The notes under the pieces are model-generated. The model searched no databases. It was not told the DNA's origin and worked only from the letters and a program-made list of their open reading frames with translations. The position numbers and the translations under genes were made by a program. Source: Lotus japonicus (Eukaryota > Streptophyta > Magnoliopsida > Fabales > Fabaceae). From it: a stretch of DNA of 64,000 nt. This document shows, piece by piece, positions 34,847 to 46,181 of this stretch (its first letter is position 1; the number at the start of each line of letters is the position of its first letter). The stretch lies in assembly GCF_012489685.1 (NCBI RefSeq), contig NC_080041.1, positions 23,003,802-23,067,801 of the forward strand, in the 5' to 3' direction.

Positions 34847-35169
34847 TTCTCCATATTTGAATGTTTTGTACCTTGAATTTTTCAGTGCAATTCAATCCAT
34901 AAAATACAAAGAGGCACCTACAACTGTTGATGAGCTTGTTACTGTTGACTGTTGTTGTGAAATCACTTGAAACATTCTCATCTATAAAGTCAAATCGTAT
35001 ATTTTTAACACTACAATTGTACATGGTAGAAATCATGAAAACAAATGGATCTCACAAGTACAAGATTCCACATGTGGGCAAAGCAAAGATGGAGAAAAAA
35101 GGGCAGTTTCCGATACAAATGAAGTGTGACTCTGCATTGATGCACAAGGTTCTTCATTATTTAGGTTGA
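34847..35169 (+). pseudogene. Mariner-like transposase, part after the Helitron
   Basis: Resumes in frame with the part ending at 28470: SPYLNVLYLEFFSAIQSIKY and KEAPTTVDELV; then, after a frame change, VVKSLETFSSIKSNRIFLTL and KYKIPHVGKAKMEKKGQFPI, to the TGA at 35167-35169. The family's third catalytic Asp is expected in NSPDLN; here it is Tyr (SPYLN), so the transposase was inactive or has since decayed. Together with the first part this is the C-terminal two thirds of a plant mariner transposase. Confidence 0.88.
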
Positions 35170-35172
35170 ACT

Positions 35173-36341
35173 CGTTATATGGTGCAGTAGTTTCTTTTTC
35201 AATTTTATTTTATGCTATGTGGTCTAAAAGCATCCCCATGTACTGATTTTTCAAAGGTGAATGAATGAATTAAGTTGGATATTTATTATTATTTTATTGA
35301 CAAAGAATGCACTGAGCCATCTTTGATCAATATTGAAACTTTTAATGAATACACAGTATTAGCTGCTAAGTGTAGTGCTCTAGCCTATGTTGTGTGTATA
35401 AGCACCATGGTTTAAACTTATATTTATGCAGGAACGTTGCACACAACCCCATTGCTCTAGCCTAAAACATGATTTATCTTCTCATCATGTTAATAAAGCA
35501 TAATCCCATATACATAAGACCAACCGAATTTATTCTAATTTTTTTTTCATATAATACTAATAAAGCATAATTTCATACAAAACTCTAGCATTACATACAC
35601 AATAACATCATATCTCTCCTATCATAATGGAATAACATCGCTCAAAAAGCCAATTGAAATAGCTCACCACATCACGAACCACCAAGTCATCAAAATTATT
35701 TGCAGGATGTTAGTAAGAATTAGGAAGGTAAATTTTGAGTATGTCTCTAACTACATCATTCTACTCAAAGTTTTTTCTTCATCTTCTGGAAATTCAGTCA
35801 AATCAAAACCAATATCAGCAACTGCATTTAAATCAATATTCAGTAGTGCTTTCTTCTCTTGCAGATGCAATATTGAACTTTACAGTGGGAGTCTGATGTA
35901 GAATCTTGAGATTCTGATTGTAAAGAGTCTTAAACTATCTCTCCATATGAGTATTCAACTCTCTCTTCAAATGGGTCTTCAGCTTTCTCTTCAAATGAGT
36001 TCTTCATCTTATCCATTTTCCCTCAAATTACTTGCTGATATGTGAATCAAATTTTACAGTAAAAAATTGAAGTTAATTTATTTAGTAACACGTGCCCCAC
36101 TAAATTGGAGTATATAGTACCAAGGAGCAGTAAACATAAGCACAATGCGGGTATTGATTAGTAGTGGTTGTATCCAGAATTGCAATAAATACAATGTGTA
36201 TAGTAGTTGATATAAAAATTTCAATAAATAGGGGTATAGAAGGGGAAAAAACAGGGAAAATGCATTGACATTCTAAAACAATAAACATTTTAGAATTTTG
36301 AAAGAGTGCAAAAAACCACAATCTTTATGGAACGGAGGAAT
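35173..36341. other. 3' non-coding part of the mariner element
   Basis: About 1.2 kb from the transposase stop to the right terminal repeat. Short open frames only, nothing recognised. The length is on the long side for a mariner 3' region, so a further undetected insertion is possible. Confidence 0.45.
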
Positions 36342-36344
36342 TAT

Positions 36345-36990
36345 GATGTTATATACGCTAAAAACATGGATCGAGTTAGATCCCTTACTTGGGAGCATGA
36401 TTAAAAAAATGAAAGCTAAATATGACAAGTATTGGGGAAGCATAAAAATATTAACATGATGATTTTTACAGCGGTTGCACTTAATCCTAGATATAAACTA
36501 TGATTTGTGAAATGAAGCTTTGACAAGCTTTACTACAAGGAAGATGTTGAATATTTAAGTCAAATGTCAAATGAAGCTTTCAATATGATGGTCAACAACT
36601 ATAAACATTTTTTTATCAAACTCCTTCTAAAATTGAAAACACTATGTTGGTTGTTGTTCATAATTCATTTTTCTATGGAATTGAGTGACAATATAAACAA
36701 AAATTAAAATGATTTGTATCTTATGGAGGCAATAGAGAAGAAAACTCTTAATTTTGATATCCAGAAAATATCATACTCTTTGTTTGATAGCTAAGATGTT
36801 TTAGCTATGTCGGTATAAAGTATATACAGTTGCTTCGAGATTCGCATTTAGTACTAAGGGAAGAAGTCTTACCAATGAAAAAAGTTCACTTACTCTAGAG
36901 ATTGTCGAAGCATTAATTTGTACACAAAATTGGTCTGATCAACTCTTTTATCAAGTGATATTAAAGAAATTGTGGAAGAATAGGAAAAAC
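36345..36990 (+). pseudogene. Second hAT transposase relic (C-terminal part)
   Basis: Plus-strand blocks: LTWEHD, KAKYDKYWGSIKI, MIFTAVALNPRYKL with stops after it, SFDKLYYKEDVEYLSQMSNE, and the hATC signature SRFAFSTKGRSLTNEKSSLT with LEIVEALICTQNW. Several stops and frame shifts. It begins immediately after the right end of the mariner element and ends shortly before a Helitron 5' end. It is oriented opposite to the hAT at 23-27.6 kb, so it is a separate element. Confidence 0.8.
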
Positions 36991-37076
36991 ATGAGCTAGG
37001 TAATTTATTTTATTGTAATTGAATATTCTAACTTGAAATTATGATTTTGATGATTAATAAGTAGACTTATTTTAAT

Positions 37077-37760
37077 CTACTACTTCTTAGAAGAGACAAT
37101 TGGAATCACTATTCCTAAGAGAGCTTGCAATCTTGGTCATTGATTTAAAGTGGTTTAAATTTTCTTTTTCAATCTTGGTTGTTTACTTTTTGTATATTGC
37201 AGTTTTCTGACCCACCAATCTTGGCCCCGTTTTCCCCTTTTGGTGACCTAATCTCCTGCGATGATGAAGTATAGGTTGAAGGAGCACAGTGGTTCATCAG
37301 TTTTTCTCTCCATTTTCCGTACTGCCGATGATCTCATGGATTGCGTTGGAGAAGGTTTGGTAGAAGGGGCCCTTTTTTTCCCCTTCGATGACCTAATTTT
37401 CTGCGATGATGAAGTATGAGTTGAAGGAGCACAGTGTTTCATCGGTTTTCTTCTCCAATTTATGTACTGCCGGTGATCTCATGGATTGCGTTGGAGGAGG
37501 TTTGGTAGAAGGGGAAGATTGTGGCCTTCAGATTCTCACAATTTAGACTCCTTTGTTCCTACATTCCTTTCATGATTGCAAATGTGAAAGTTTTTCATTT
37601 GTATGTTAACTGAGTTTTTGATACAATCATATTCCAAAAATTGATTTGTTATTTGCTCTGTACGATTTCAGGGTTCTGGAAGAGGTGAGAGAGCCAAAAA
37701 GCTATGTAATAGAAGTGGAGAAAGTAAAGGAAGTGGTTTATGTCAGAGCCAGAAGATAAT
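37077..37760 (+). mobile_element. Helitron 5' end, same family as the 28.5-kb Helitron, 3' end not found
   Basis: After an A it begins TCTACTACTTCTTAGAAG; the next 50 bases (AATCACTATTCCTAAGAGAG... CAATCTTGG) match the 28471 Helitron start clearly but imperfectly. Downstream, GATGATCTCATGGATTGCG corresponds to the Helitron interior at 28750. No hairpin plus CTAGT end is found to the right, so the element is truncated or its end has decayed; the given end is arbitrary. Confidence 0.6.
37230..37519 (+). repeat. Tandem duplication (145-bp unit x 2)
   Basis: TGCGATGATGAAGTATRGGT... to GGTTTGGTAGAAGGGG is repeated with a period of 145 bp (37257 and 37402), with several substitutions. It lies within the second Helitron remnant and makes spurious Ser/Lys-rich frames on the minus strand. 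Confidence 0.85.
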
Positions 37761-38106
37761 AGTCACAGTTTAGCAGAAAGGATATCTTTTATAAATCCCC
37801 TTCAAGCAAAGACAACAAATTCAATCATCAAGAATTCTCAACTTGGAAAATGGATGTTTGCTACTAGAACAAGTGATGGTTGATACCTTGAAGCTTGTTT
37901 GACTGTAAACTGAATGCTTTTTACTTCTGTAGGGTTTTGAGACGATTACAAAATGAACATTCTATGTTATTGTCTCCAAGGTCCAAAACTTTGAGTTTTG
38001 TGCATTGGAACAAAGCCTGAGGTGATAGTGTCCCTCCATTCGATGGCCATTCAATTTTACTGCCTCATGCATTTCTCTCTGAATTTTTTCCAGGTATGCT
38101 TCTATG

Positions 38107-39930
38107 AAGGTTGTTCATTTGCTAATCCAACACCACAAGATCATGAAATGTCCCTAGGCACCATATAATTTTACCAGTCAAGTTGTTGTGAGCCAATTTG
38201 AGCATGTGGAGGGCGCTTGTATTGCATATGAATTGTGGAATCGTGCTTGTCAAGTTGTTGTGAATCAAGTTGAGAGAGCTTGGATTGCACATGTATTGTG
38301 GAATTATGCCTTTCAAGTTATGAGCCAAATTGAAGTTCAATGAAAGAGCTTGCATTGCATATCCATATGCATTGTGGAATCGTACTTTCCAAGTTGTTGT
38401 GAGTTAAGTTGAGTTCATAGAGGGAGCTTGTATCACATATGGTTGGATTAATGTCTACAATGAAGTAGTTATTTGGGACAAGAAAGTACGAAGTGTCATA
38501 GGGTGTAACTGGAAGATCTCCTTGCAACTTGTTGAAACTGAGATCAATATGGAAAATATGGTTCCACGAGTGCAAGAGCTACTTATGTAACCATTTGGAA
38601 ATTTTCCATGAATTGTTATTAAAAATATCTAATGCTAGCAGATTTTGATGTTATGTTGAAAATTTATGAAAATTGTCGTTCTTATTAAAAAAAATAGATA
38701 TACACGTTCAAGGTCGTGTAAGATGTAGTCAACACTAATATTAATTAATAAAAAACTAGTGTTAGAAAATTGAGGAATCATAAACGTTCAATTTTTGAAA
38801 ATCTTTGGAAGTCTACAGTACCACTCAAGTTATTTGATGACAAATATAAGTAAGCAAGATTTTCAAATTCAAATATTGAGTTTGTAAACTTATCTTCTAA
38901 TTTGTTGTTAAAGAGTAACAAATATTCTAAAGAAGAAGTTGAAAATTCATCAATTGACCCTAAGAGTTGGTTATCCTTAAGACCCAATGATACCAAGAAT
39001 GGGAAACAATAACACCAATGGGGAATTGTTCCATTTAGCATATTTGTTGACAAATCTAGAAAGTCCAACTACTTTACTTGGAATAGGTCCTCCTAGGTTG
39101 TTCCATGTTAGGTCAAGAAATTCTAATTAGGGAGATTTGAGATTTGAAAGTAATGGTGGGATTTCATAGCTTGGAAGGTTATTTCCCATGAGACTTGAGT
39201 ATGTTAGTTGAGTGAGGTTGCTCAAAGATAAAGGAACCAATCCATTAATTTTGCAGTATGAAATATGATGTTGATTAAGATATTTCAAATGACCAATGGA
39301 GTTTGGAATTTCTCTTGGGAATGAGGTTTGTGGGAGATCTAAGGCAGCTTCGAGGAGTGCTCTAGTTGGACTTTGAAAGTTGACCTCGAAGGTGATAATT
39401 TTCTGGCAAAACTAGCTCTTATAGAATGTCACTTGGAAAATTCTCTTTTAATCTGGTGAATGGTAGATGTAGAGAAACCAAAGAGGATGACAAATTCTTA
39501 AGCATTGACAGAGAGCTTTCTCTAATTGAAGACATGTTTATGCCATCAAGATGGAGCTCCCTTAAATTAGATGTGTTAAGAATGAGTTTTGAATCAAATC
39601 TCATTTCCAAGTAGTTGAGGTCAAGTGATTCAAGTTTAGACAAGTGAGAGGTTGTGAGAGGAATACCACCACTGATTTCAGAGTGTGATACATTCAAATG
39701 TGAGTTTCAAGAGATCACCAATTCCAGAATACAATGGAGACCCATAAAAAAAATTAAAAGTAAGGTTGAATTGTTAAAGGTGTCTGAGTTGGAATACGAT
39801 AATATTCGGATAGAACTCCCTCGAAGATGCCCGCAGTTAAGGTTGAGAACAATCACGTGGCCTGATACGGCGTCGCATATGACCTCATCCCACTTGCAAC
39901 AATATGTTCCATCTCTGTCTTATAAGAAAA
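38107..39930 (-). pseudogene. Receptor-like protein (Cf-9/RLP type, LRR) pseudogene
   Basis: Minus strand, in several frames: an LRR N-cap (DGTYCCKWDEVICDAVSGHV, near 39910), then SHSEISGGIPLTTSHLSKLE, ILNTSNLRELHLDGINMSSI, LSSSLVSLHLPFTRLKENFP, later LDLSTNMLNGTIPHWCYCFP, FENLAYLYLSSNNLSGTVDF and LAHNNLTGKIIWCLGTFHDL. These are extracellular LRRs of plant receptor-like proteins related to tomato Cf-9, a family of cell-surface immune and developmental receptors. The signal peptide, a continuous frame and the C-terminal membrane anchor are missing, and there are many frame changes. Related repeats at 38122-38575 (IPQYMCN, IPQFICN, IPQCIWI) suggest internal LRR duplication. Confidence 0.85.
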
Positions 39931-39962
39931 AGAGGGACAACGAGACCATGGAGATTGAGTAA

Positions 39963-40489
39963 TTTTTTTCCTCTGCTATTGTCTTTTATGGAGGCATGTC
40001 ATATGGACTCATGGATATTGAAGATTGACAGTTAAAGCAATGTGTCATTTAGGAAGTGCACCCGATTTAGTTTTAATTTCATTTATGATATATTAACCTA
40101 ACGAGGACTTATATTGTACATTTGAATTTTATAAATTGTTGAAGACTTTTGATGATATATATATTTTTTTGAACTTTCATCGTTTAGTTTGGCAATGTGA
40201 CATTCCATGATTCAAATTATTTTCTATTTCATTGTTAATTTTGATATTTATGATGTCTTTGAAAACATGAAATCCAATCCAATTCAATACAAACTGCTAA
40301 AATTTGGATCAGATTAAAAAAAAAAGAATTGATTGAATGGTGAAATGACAAAATTGAAGGGATTTGATGGAATGAGCTTTCTTCTCAAAATCAAATAAAT
40401 CCAGATCACGAACACCTTTAGCGACAGCTGCCACACACGACAGTTCCATCTGAACATACTTACCAATTTATTAAAAGAGTTGATACTTG
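39963..40489. other. Intergenic AT-rich stretch
   Basis: No gene or repeat recognised between the RLP pseudogene and the two MITEs. Confidence 0.4.
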
Positions 40490-40659
40490 ATAGTCAAATT
40501 AGTCTCTGAGTTTGTAACTGAGTTTGATTTTAGTTTATCTGAGGAAAAATGACGTTTAGCAACCGTCAGTAATTGTAAAAATGACCGCCACTAAATGTCA
40601 TTTTCCTAAAAGGGACTAAAATCAAATTCGTTTACAAAGTTAGAGACTAATTTCACTAT
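40489..40659. repeat. Hairpin-forming MITE (about 170 bp)
   Basis: GATAGTCAAATTAGTCTCTG at the left is mirrored by GAGACTAATTTCACTATT at the right, and GAGTTTGATTTTAGT by ACTAAAATCAAATTC further in, giving arms of about 60 bases around a short loop. The superfamily was not determined. Confidence 0.7.
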
Positions 40660-40675
40660 TAACCGTTATTAAAAT

Positions 40676-41410
40676 CAGTGTTATAAAACTCGGCTCGAAC
40701 CGACCGATTTGACCGGTTGAACCAGGAATCGAACCCCTGACCGGTGCCGAGCAACGGATCGGCCATGCAAACGGACCGGCAAAACTCATTTGACTCGGCC
40801 GAGTTTGGATCAAACCGGTGACTCAGCTCGCCCGATGGTCAAATCGGACACAGCTCCAAACTCATAAAAACTAGGAAAAAAAACTCAAATCTGTAACATA
40901 AATGGAGATGTTTGTAGATGAAAAGAGAAATTAGAAAGGGAGAAGGGTGGAGAAAATCAATTTTATGATGGAAGAAGCAAGATCCGTGACTTGAAGATAC
41001 TACAATAGTAATTTATTTATAAAGTTGTTCCATAGAAAGAACTTGTATAGCCAAGGCCGCGGGTTCCTAATTTATGACTCAACAAACACAATAGTTGGAC
41101 TTTAATGAATATAACTATAAAACAGTTTTTCAACCAAAAAAAAAGATAAAAGAGATTTAGAAAATAAAATGTGAGAATATTCTTATGATAACAAAATGAA
41201 ATAATATTTGTATTATTCTATGTAGTAATTATTGATATAGTTTTATTGTAATTTTTAATTCTATTTGTACTAGTTTTTTTTATAATTTTTTATAATTATT
41301 TAATATATACCGAGTCAAACGGTTCAATCAGTGACCCACTGGTTAGACCAGTGACCCATTGACCCAATGCTCTGACCGAGTCGATCACCGGACCGAATTT
41401 AATAACACTG
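40676..41410. mobile_element. hAT-type non-autonomous element upstream of PUR7
   Basis: 735 bp with inverted ends CAGTGTTATAAAACTCGG and (reverse) CAGTGTTATTAAATTCGG, flanked by a perfect 8-bp duplication ATTAAAAT (40668-40675 and 41411-41418). CGG/CCG-rich subterminal sequence; no transposase. It ends 317 bases before the PUR7 start codon. Confidence 0.92.
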
Positions 41411-41727
41411 ATTAAAATACACACAATCCAAATCAATGAAATCAGTTCACTTATTTGCAAAAATAAAAATAAAAAATCTATTCATTCTATATTTGGTCAA
41501 AAAGAATCCATTCATTCTTTTTTTTTGGTTTTTTTTTTTACTCACATAGGTCTTTGTTTTTCTACGTTCCTTTTACTGGCTTGCTAGCACCGTTGTGCTC
41601 ACTCTCCTTTCCCTCCCAAAATCGACCCTACCACCACCTCCGCCGGCAACCGCTGTGTCTTCCGGCTCGACGCCGTCTTCTGCCAACCCTCCTCCCTCTT
41701 CAACTTCCCACACCTCCGGTGACTGCG

Positions 41728-44700
41728 ATGGTCGGGTCCACGGTTGCGTTAAACCCTACCAAAACCCTCCACAGCAGAATCTCAAACAGCAACCGCATTT
41801 CCCCACCACCGGCGTTCCCAACCAGAATCGCTTTCAACCCTAACAAGTTCCGCCGCCCAGCAATCCGCGCTTCCGTGATGCGAAGAGAAGATCAGCAGCA
41901 ACAACCGTCCTTGGCGGAAGCTCTCCTCAGCGGCACTCGCAAACAGGAGGTTCTCGACGCCATTAGAGCTACCTCCGGCTCTAACTGCCTCTCTGAAACT
42001 AATCTCCATTTGACTGTTCCTGGTCTCAAATCCAAAACCCGTGGCAAAGTAGGGAACCAATTATATCTATTTGTTTATTTGTTTGCTATATGTGTACTTG
42101 GAATTGTGAAATAGTGTAATGTGATGTTGGTTTGCAGGTTCGGGATATTTATGATAGCGGCGACTACCTTGTTTTAGTGACCACGGATCGCCAGAGTGCC
42201 TTTGATAGGGTTCTTGCTTCCATTCCTTTCAAGGGCCAGGTTTGTGATTCATTTTTGTGCTGTATATTTATTTGGAAGGTGTTTATCTTCCTATGTTGTT
42301 TTAATATCTAATGGATAGTCGATTTAAGTAGAATGGAATGGAACAGAATGAAATGAAGTGGATTAGAATGAAATTATGTTCTATTGTTTGGATATTATGA
42401 TGATGGAATGGAGTGAAGACTTGGATTCCTTCCGAATTGGAAAGAGAAAATTTGAGATATTAGATGGAATGTGATGTATTACATTCTATTATATCACATT
42501 CCATTCAATTCCATCTTATTTTAAATATTCCAAACAGTTGACTGTGTGGTGGAAGGTGTGGGGTGGAAATGGATGTGTGGAAAATTATTTCTCCCGGTCG
42601 GCTGATGGTTAGGTTACTTAATATGTGTCATTTGATAGAATTTTTTTTGTCTTGCAATTGCAGGTTCTTAACCAGACCAGTTTGTGGTGGTTTGAAAGGA
42701 CTAGGCACATAGTTTCTAATGCAGTTGTATCAGCTCCAGATAAAAATGTCACTATAGCAAAGAAATGTTCAGTTTTCCCAGTTGAGTTTGTTGGTGAGTT
42801 ATTTGCTGTCCTGCAAAGACTTATTGTTTTCCTATTTAATGTTTTAACTGATGCTGATTTATTGGAGTGAGTGGGGAATGGGGATTATAGCTGTCCTATG
42901 ATGTGTCTGAACATACAAAATCATCTTTTAATTGAATGAATGTCTTATTAGAAATGCAAATGCTATTTTCAGGGGAGTGGTGAAACTGAAAAAAAAATGA
43001 AAATGGTTATATTTTTCTGGTTATATATTATTGTTATATCTTAAATGTTTTTGATAGTTACAGACTTACAGTGATTTGTTGATTGATTGGAAAAATAATA
43101 GGATACTATATGTTCTGGGCATATGCTTGGATACTCATTTTTTATTTATATATAATTATTTTGGAAGACCATCACTCTTGATTATCTAAATTTATGAAGG
43201 TTCATATGTACTATTGTACCTTTTCTTCTGTTTCAAATTTAATATTATTGTTATTGTGAAGTGTTGTAAATATTTCGATCTTTTAAAAATGGAAGATGAG
43301 GATTCTAGCAACCATTCATTGACACCTATTTTTTGCTCGTTTGTAGCTAGAGGGTTTGTCACTGGAAGTACTGATACATCTTTATGGACAGTCTACGATA
43401 AAGGCATTCGTAACTATTGTGGAAATGTCCTCCCCGATGGTGAGATTTTGAACTTGTTTCTCATTCTTAAAAAAAATTATGCCTTGTATAATAGCATATT
43501 AATACATGACAGGAATGGTTAAAAATCAGAAGTTGCCTAAAATTATACTCACTCCAACTACCAAGGCTGCAGATCATGATGAACCTGTCACTCCAGATGA
43601 GGTATGCTGCCTAGTTTTATCACTTGTTACTAGTTCTTTTCACTATGATTGAAATAACAGTAGAGTATGAGCTTCATTGGTAAAAGAAGTGGTCAAAAAG
43701 TAAATGTTGGATTTGGCTGGAAATGAGACATTATGAGAGTAGAAAGCAATTTTTCATTAGGCTAGTCAACTTATCCCAACTTACAATGGATGGGTAAATA
43801 TAAAGTGATAGGGGGCGTTCTCTTATAATATTGTCTTGCATTATCAACTAGTTTCTAGCTCCCTTTTCTGCAAAGAAGATCCTTATGCTAAATTATCCAT
43901 TCTATTTTCTTTCAAGATTGGTTTATATTGCAGTTTTTATGTTATTATGTATTTGAAAATGTCATCCAAGATCAGTGAAGCACTATTATGATTTATGATC
44001 ATGGGTTTACTTGTTAAAGGTGGACCAACCTAGAAAGTTGGTATAAGGAAGCATGACTATAAACCTAATATGTTCTATAATAAAATATTCATGCAGTATA
44101 CGTTCTTTTGGAAGTTTGTGAGGTGTGATAATCAACTTCCTACAAATGGATACTCTTTTCGTAACACCTTTTCCTCATAAATTCTTCTTCTTCTTCTATG
44201 ATGCATTTACCGTGCAGATTATAGAAAGGGGACTGATGACTGAAGCTGATTATGCAGAAGCAAGTGAAAAAGCATTAAGCTTGTTTGAGTATGGGCAGGT
44301 AATAAGCTTCTTTGACTAGGTCATTGTGTAAATTTCGAAAATAAATAAAGTAATGAAGTGCCTTCTATTCTAGCCAATAATGTTTAACCTGTAACATCTT
44401 TGCAAACATTTAATAGTTCCTAGAATTTGGGCTGAGCCTTACTCAATCGTAAAAGTTAGCTCTTAGCCAACCCTATGTGCACAATATATATATTTTTACA
44501 GATATTCAGTGCCTTTCCTTTTGTTGTTGCGTATTTGACTTCTCCATTTGATTGACCTTACAGAAAGTGGCTTTGGAACATGGCCTCATATTGGTAGACA
44601 CTAAGTATGAATTTGGCAAGGCAGAGGATGGTTCAATTCTGTTGATTGATGAGGTTCTATGTTATCCCTGATACATATAGGTTCTCACATGCACTCACAG

Positions 44701-46181
44701 ATTATGTTTATACTAAGTTTTTCTGTTCCCAACTCCAGGTCCATACTCCTGATTCAAGTAGATATTGGATTGCTAGTTCCTACTTGGAGCGCTTTCAAAA
44801 TGGTCTTGAGCCTGAAAATGTTGATAAGGTGTTTTATTTGAACGTGTACCTTTATTTACTTTTTAGTAGATGCATTGTCTTCCACGATTCCATCTATAAT
44901 GTTTTTATATGAATTGTAGATTGTAAGCAATTTGCTAATATTTTAGAATCCAATTTTTAGGAGTTCTTGAGGCTGTGGTTCAAAAGTCACTGCAACCCCT
45001 ATGAAGATGAGGTATTTCACCCTTTCTATTGCTAATGATTAGCCTGTAGTCTTCCATTTCAAAAACAAAAGCCTGCAGTCTTCATTCAAATATGCATCAA
45101 ATCACACTGGTGACTTATGTTTAGGTCCTTCCTGATGCTCCTGAAGATCTTGTTGTAGAGTTGGCTTGGCGGTATGTCTACTGCCACTAATTCCTTTTAC
45201 ACTTACATATTTTGCTTCAAACTTATTTAGAGAAATGTTTCAGAATAGTGTATGGTTTTTTCTAAAGGACTTATTAATAATTCAGTAGTTATGTTCTGAC
45301 TTTCTAAGTATGATCCTTGCAAAGATTCCAGTGATTCATCATATCTGTAACCTGTATGTTTTAGTTTGTACATGCAATTTGGTGTTGCAGAATCAGTGCC
45401 ATGTGTTGCCCTCTTTCTTTTTAACTTTCAATTTTTTAATTATAAAAAGAAATTCATTATGGAAAATAAGGTATCCTCAATAATGAAATGGGGAAAAATG
45501 AACTTACGAAGTAAAGAAGAAAAATATTAATCTCCTTTCTGTTTTGCTTTCCTTGTCTGAGCTTTTATGCCCAGGCACTTCCTTGTATTTATTAAAGGTT
45601 CGTGTTTAATATTTCAAGCTTATATAGCTTAGAAGGTCTTATTATTTTAAATGCTTTGCTGGAACAAAATATGAGGAATTATTTTCTCTCTTCTTTGGAA
45701 GCATCATATTGGCACATAAGGTAATCAAAGAAAAAAATTCCGTTGTTTTCCCATATATGAAGAAAAGTTCTGACCTGTTCTTGCTAGTATGTATAATACT
45801 TACTATATGCTCTCAATGGTGCAAAAATGTTTCCTCTAATTAGCATTTCTCTTGATACTTTGATCATCACAGTTTTGGTATCCTATTTTCTTAACATGTA
45901 TGTTCAGTTTATGCTTGTTTTCATGGATCTACTGTTCAGTTTATATCTTCTTTATTCAACTGACCATTATCCTATTCTTCTGGGCAGATATATTTTCTTG
46001 TATGAGACTATCACAAAATCCAAGTTTGAGGTGCTATTGACTGAGGTAATCCATACACCAATTTATTTGATTCTATTATCCAATGCAATTAATACTAATA
46101 TAACGAGATTTCTTCCTGCAGGAGCCAATTCATGAGCGAATTTCACGAAATGTTGCTTATGCACTGTCGTCCTTAAAGTAA
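41728..46181 (+). CDS. PUR7: SAICAR synthetase (phosphoribosylaminoimidazole-succinocarboxamide synthase), plastid
   Basis: Exons: 41728-42048, 42138-42239, 42664-42793, 43347-43439, 43513-43601, 44218-44298, 44564-44653, 44739-44828, 44961-45011, 45125-45171, 45988-46045, 46122-46181. All are GT-AG, phases match, 403 residues. It joins CAIR and aspartate with ATP (EC 6.3.2.6) in de novo purine synthesis. Signatures: RGKVRDIYD (ATP loop), [22 protein letters not shown] and [15 protein letters not shown] (about 298-312). The first 50 or so residues are Ser/Arg/Asn/Pro-rich with few acids, a plastid transit peptide as in plant PUR7. The first in-frame ATG is used; the open frame further upstream has none. 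Length fits the plant family and the gene looks intact. Confidence 0.97.
42383..42538. mobile_element. Putative MITE in PUR7 intron 2
   Basis: ATTGTTTGGATATTATGATG at the left is mirrored by ATATTCCAAACAGTT at the right, with GATGGAATGGA / TCCATTCAATTCCATC inside. The target duplication is unclear. Confidence 0.42.

Larger units (their letters stand above)
22804..36341 (+). mobile_element. Mariner-like (Tc1/mariner) element enlarged by nested hAT and Helitron insertions
   Basis: The left end CTCCCTCTGTTCTAGAAAGA follows TA at 22802. The right end, read in reverse, is ATTCCTCCGTTCCATAAAGA, followed by TA (36342-36343). About 24 of the first 30 positions match, and both then continue TTGTRGTTT. 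TA targets and CTCCCTCCGTTC-type ends are those of plant mariner/Stowaway elements. Between them lie two parts of a mariner transposase. Removing the hAT (23061-27610) and the Helitron (28471-34846) leaves about 2.6 kb. That both ends belong to one element is an inference from orientation and the transposase between them. Confidence 0.75.

Noticed and set aside
38750..38760. CTAGT as a possible 3' end of the second Helitron
   Set aside because: No GC-rich hairpin 8-15 bases upstream, unlike the clear one at 34810-34846.
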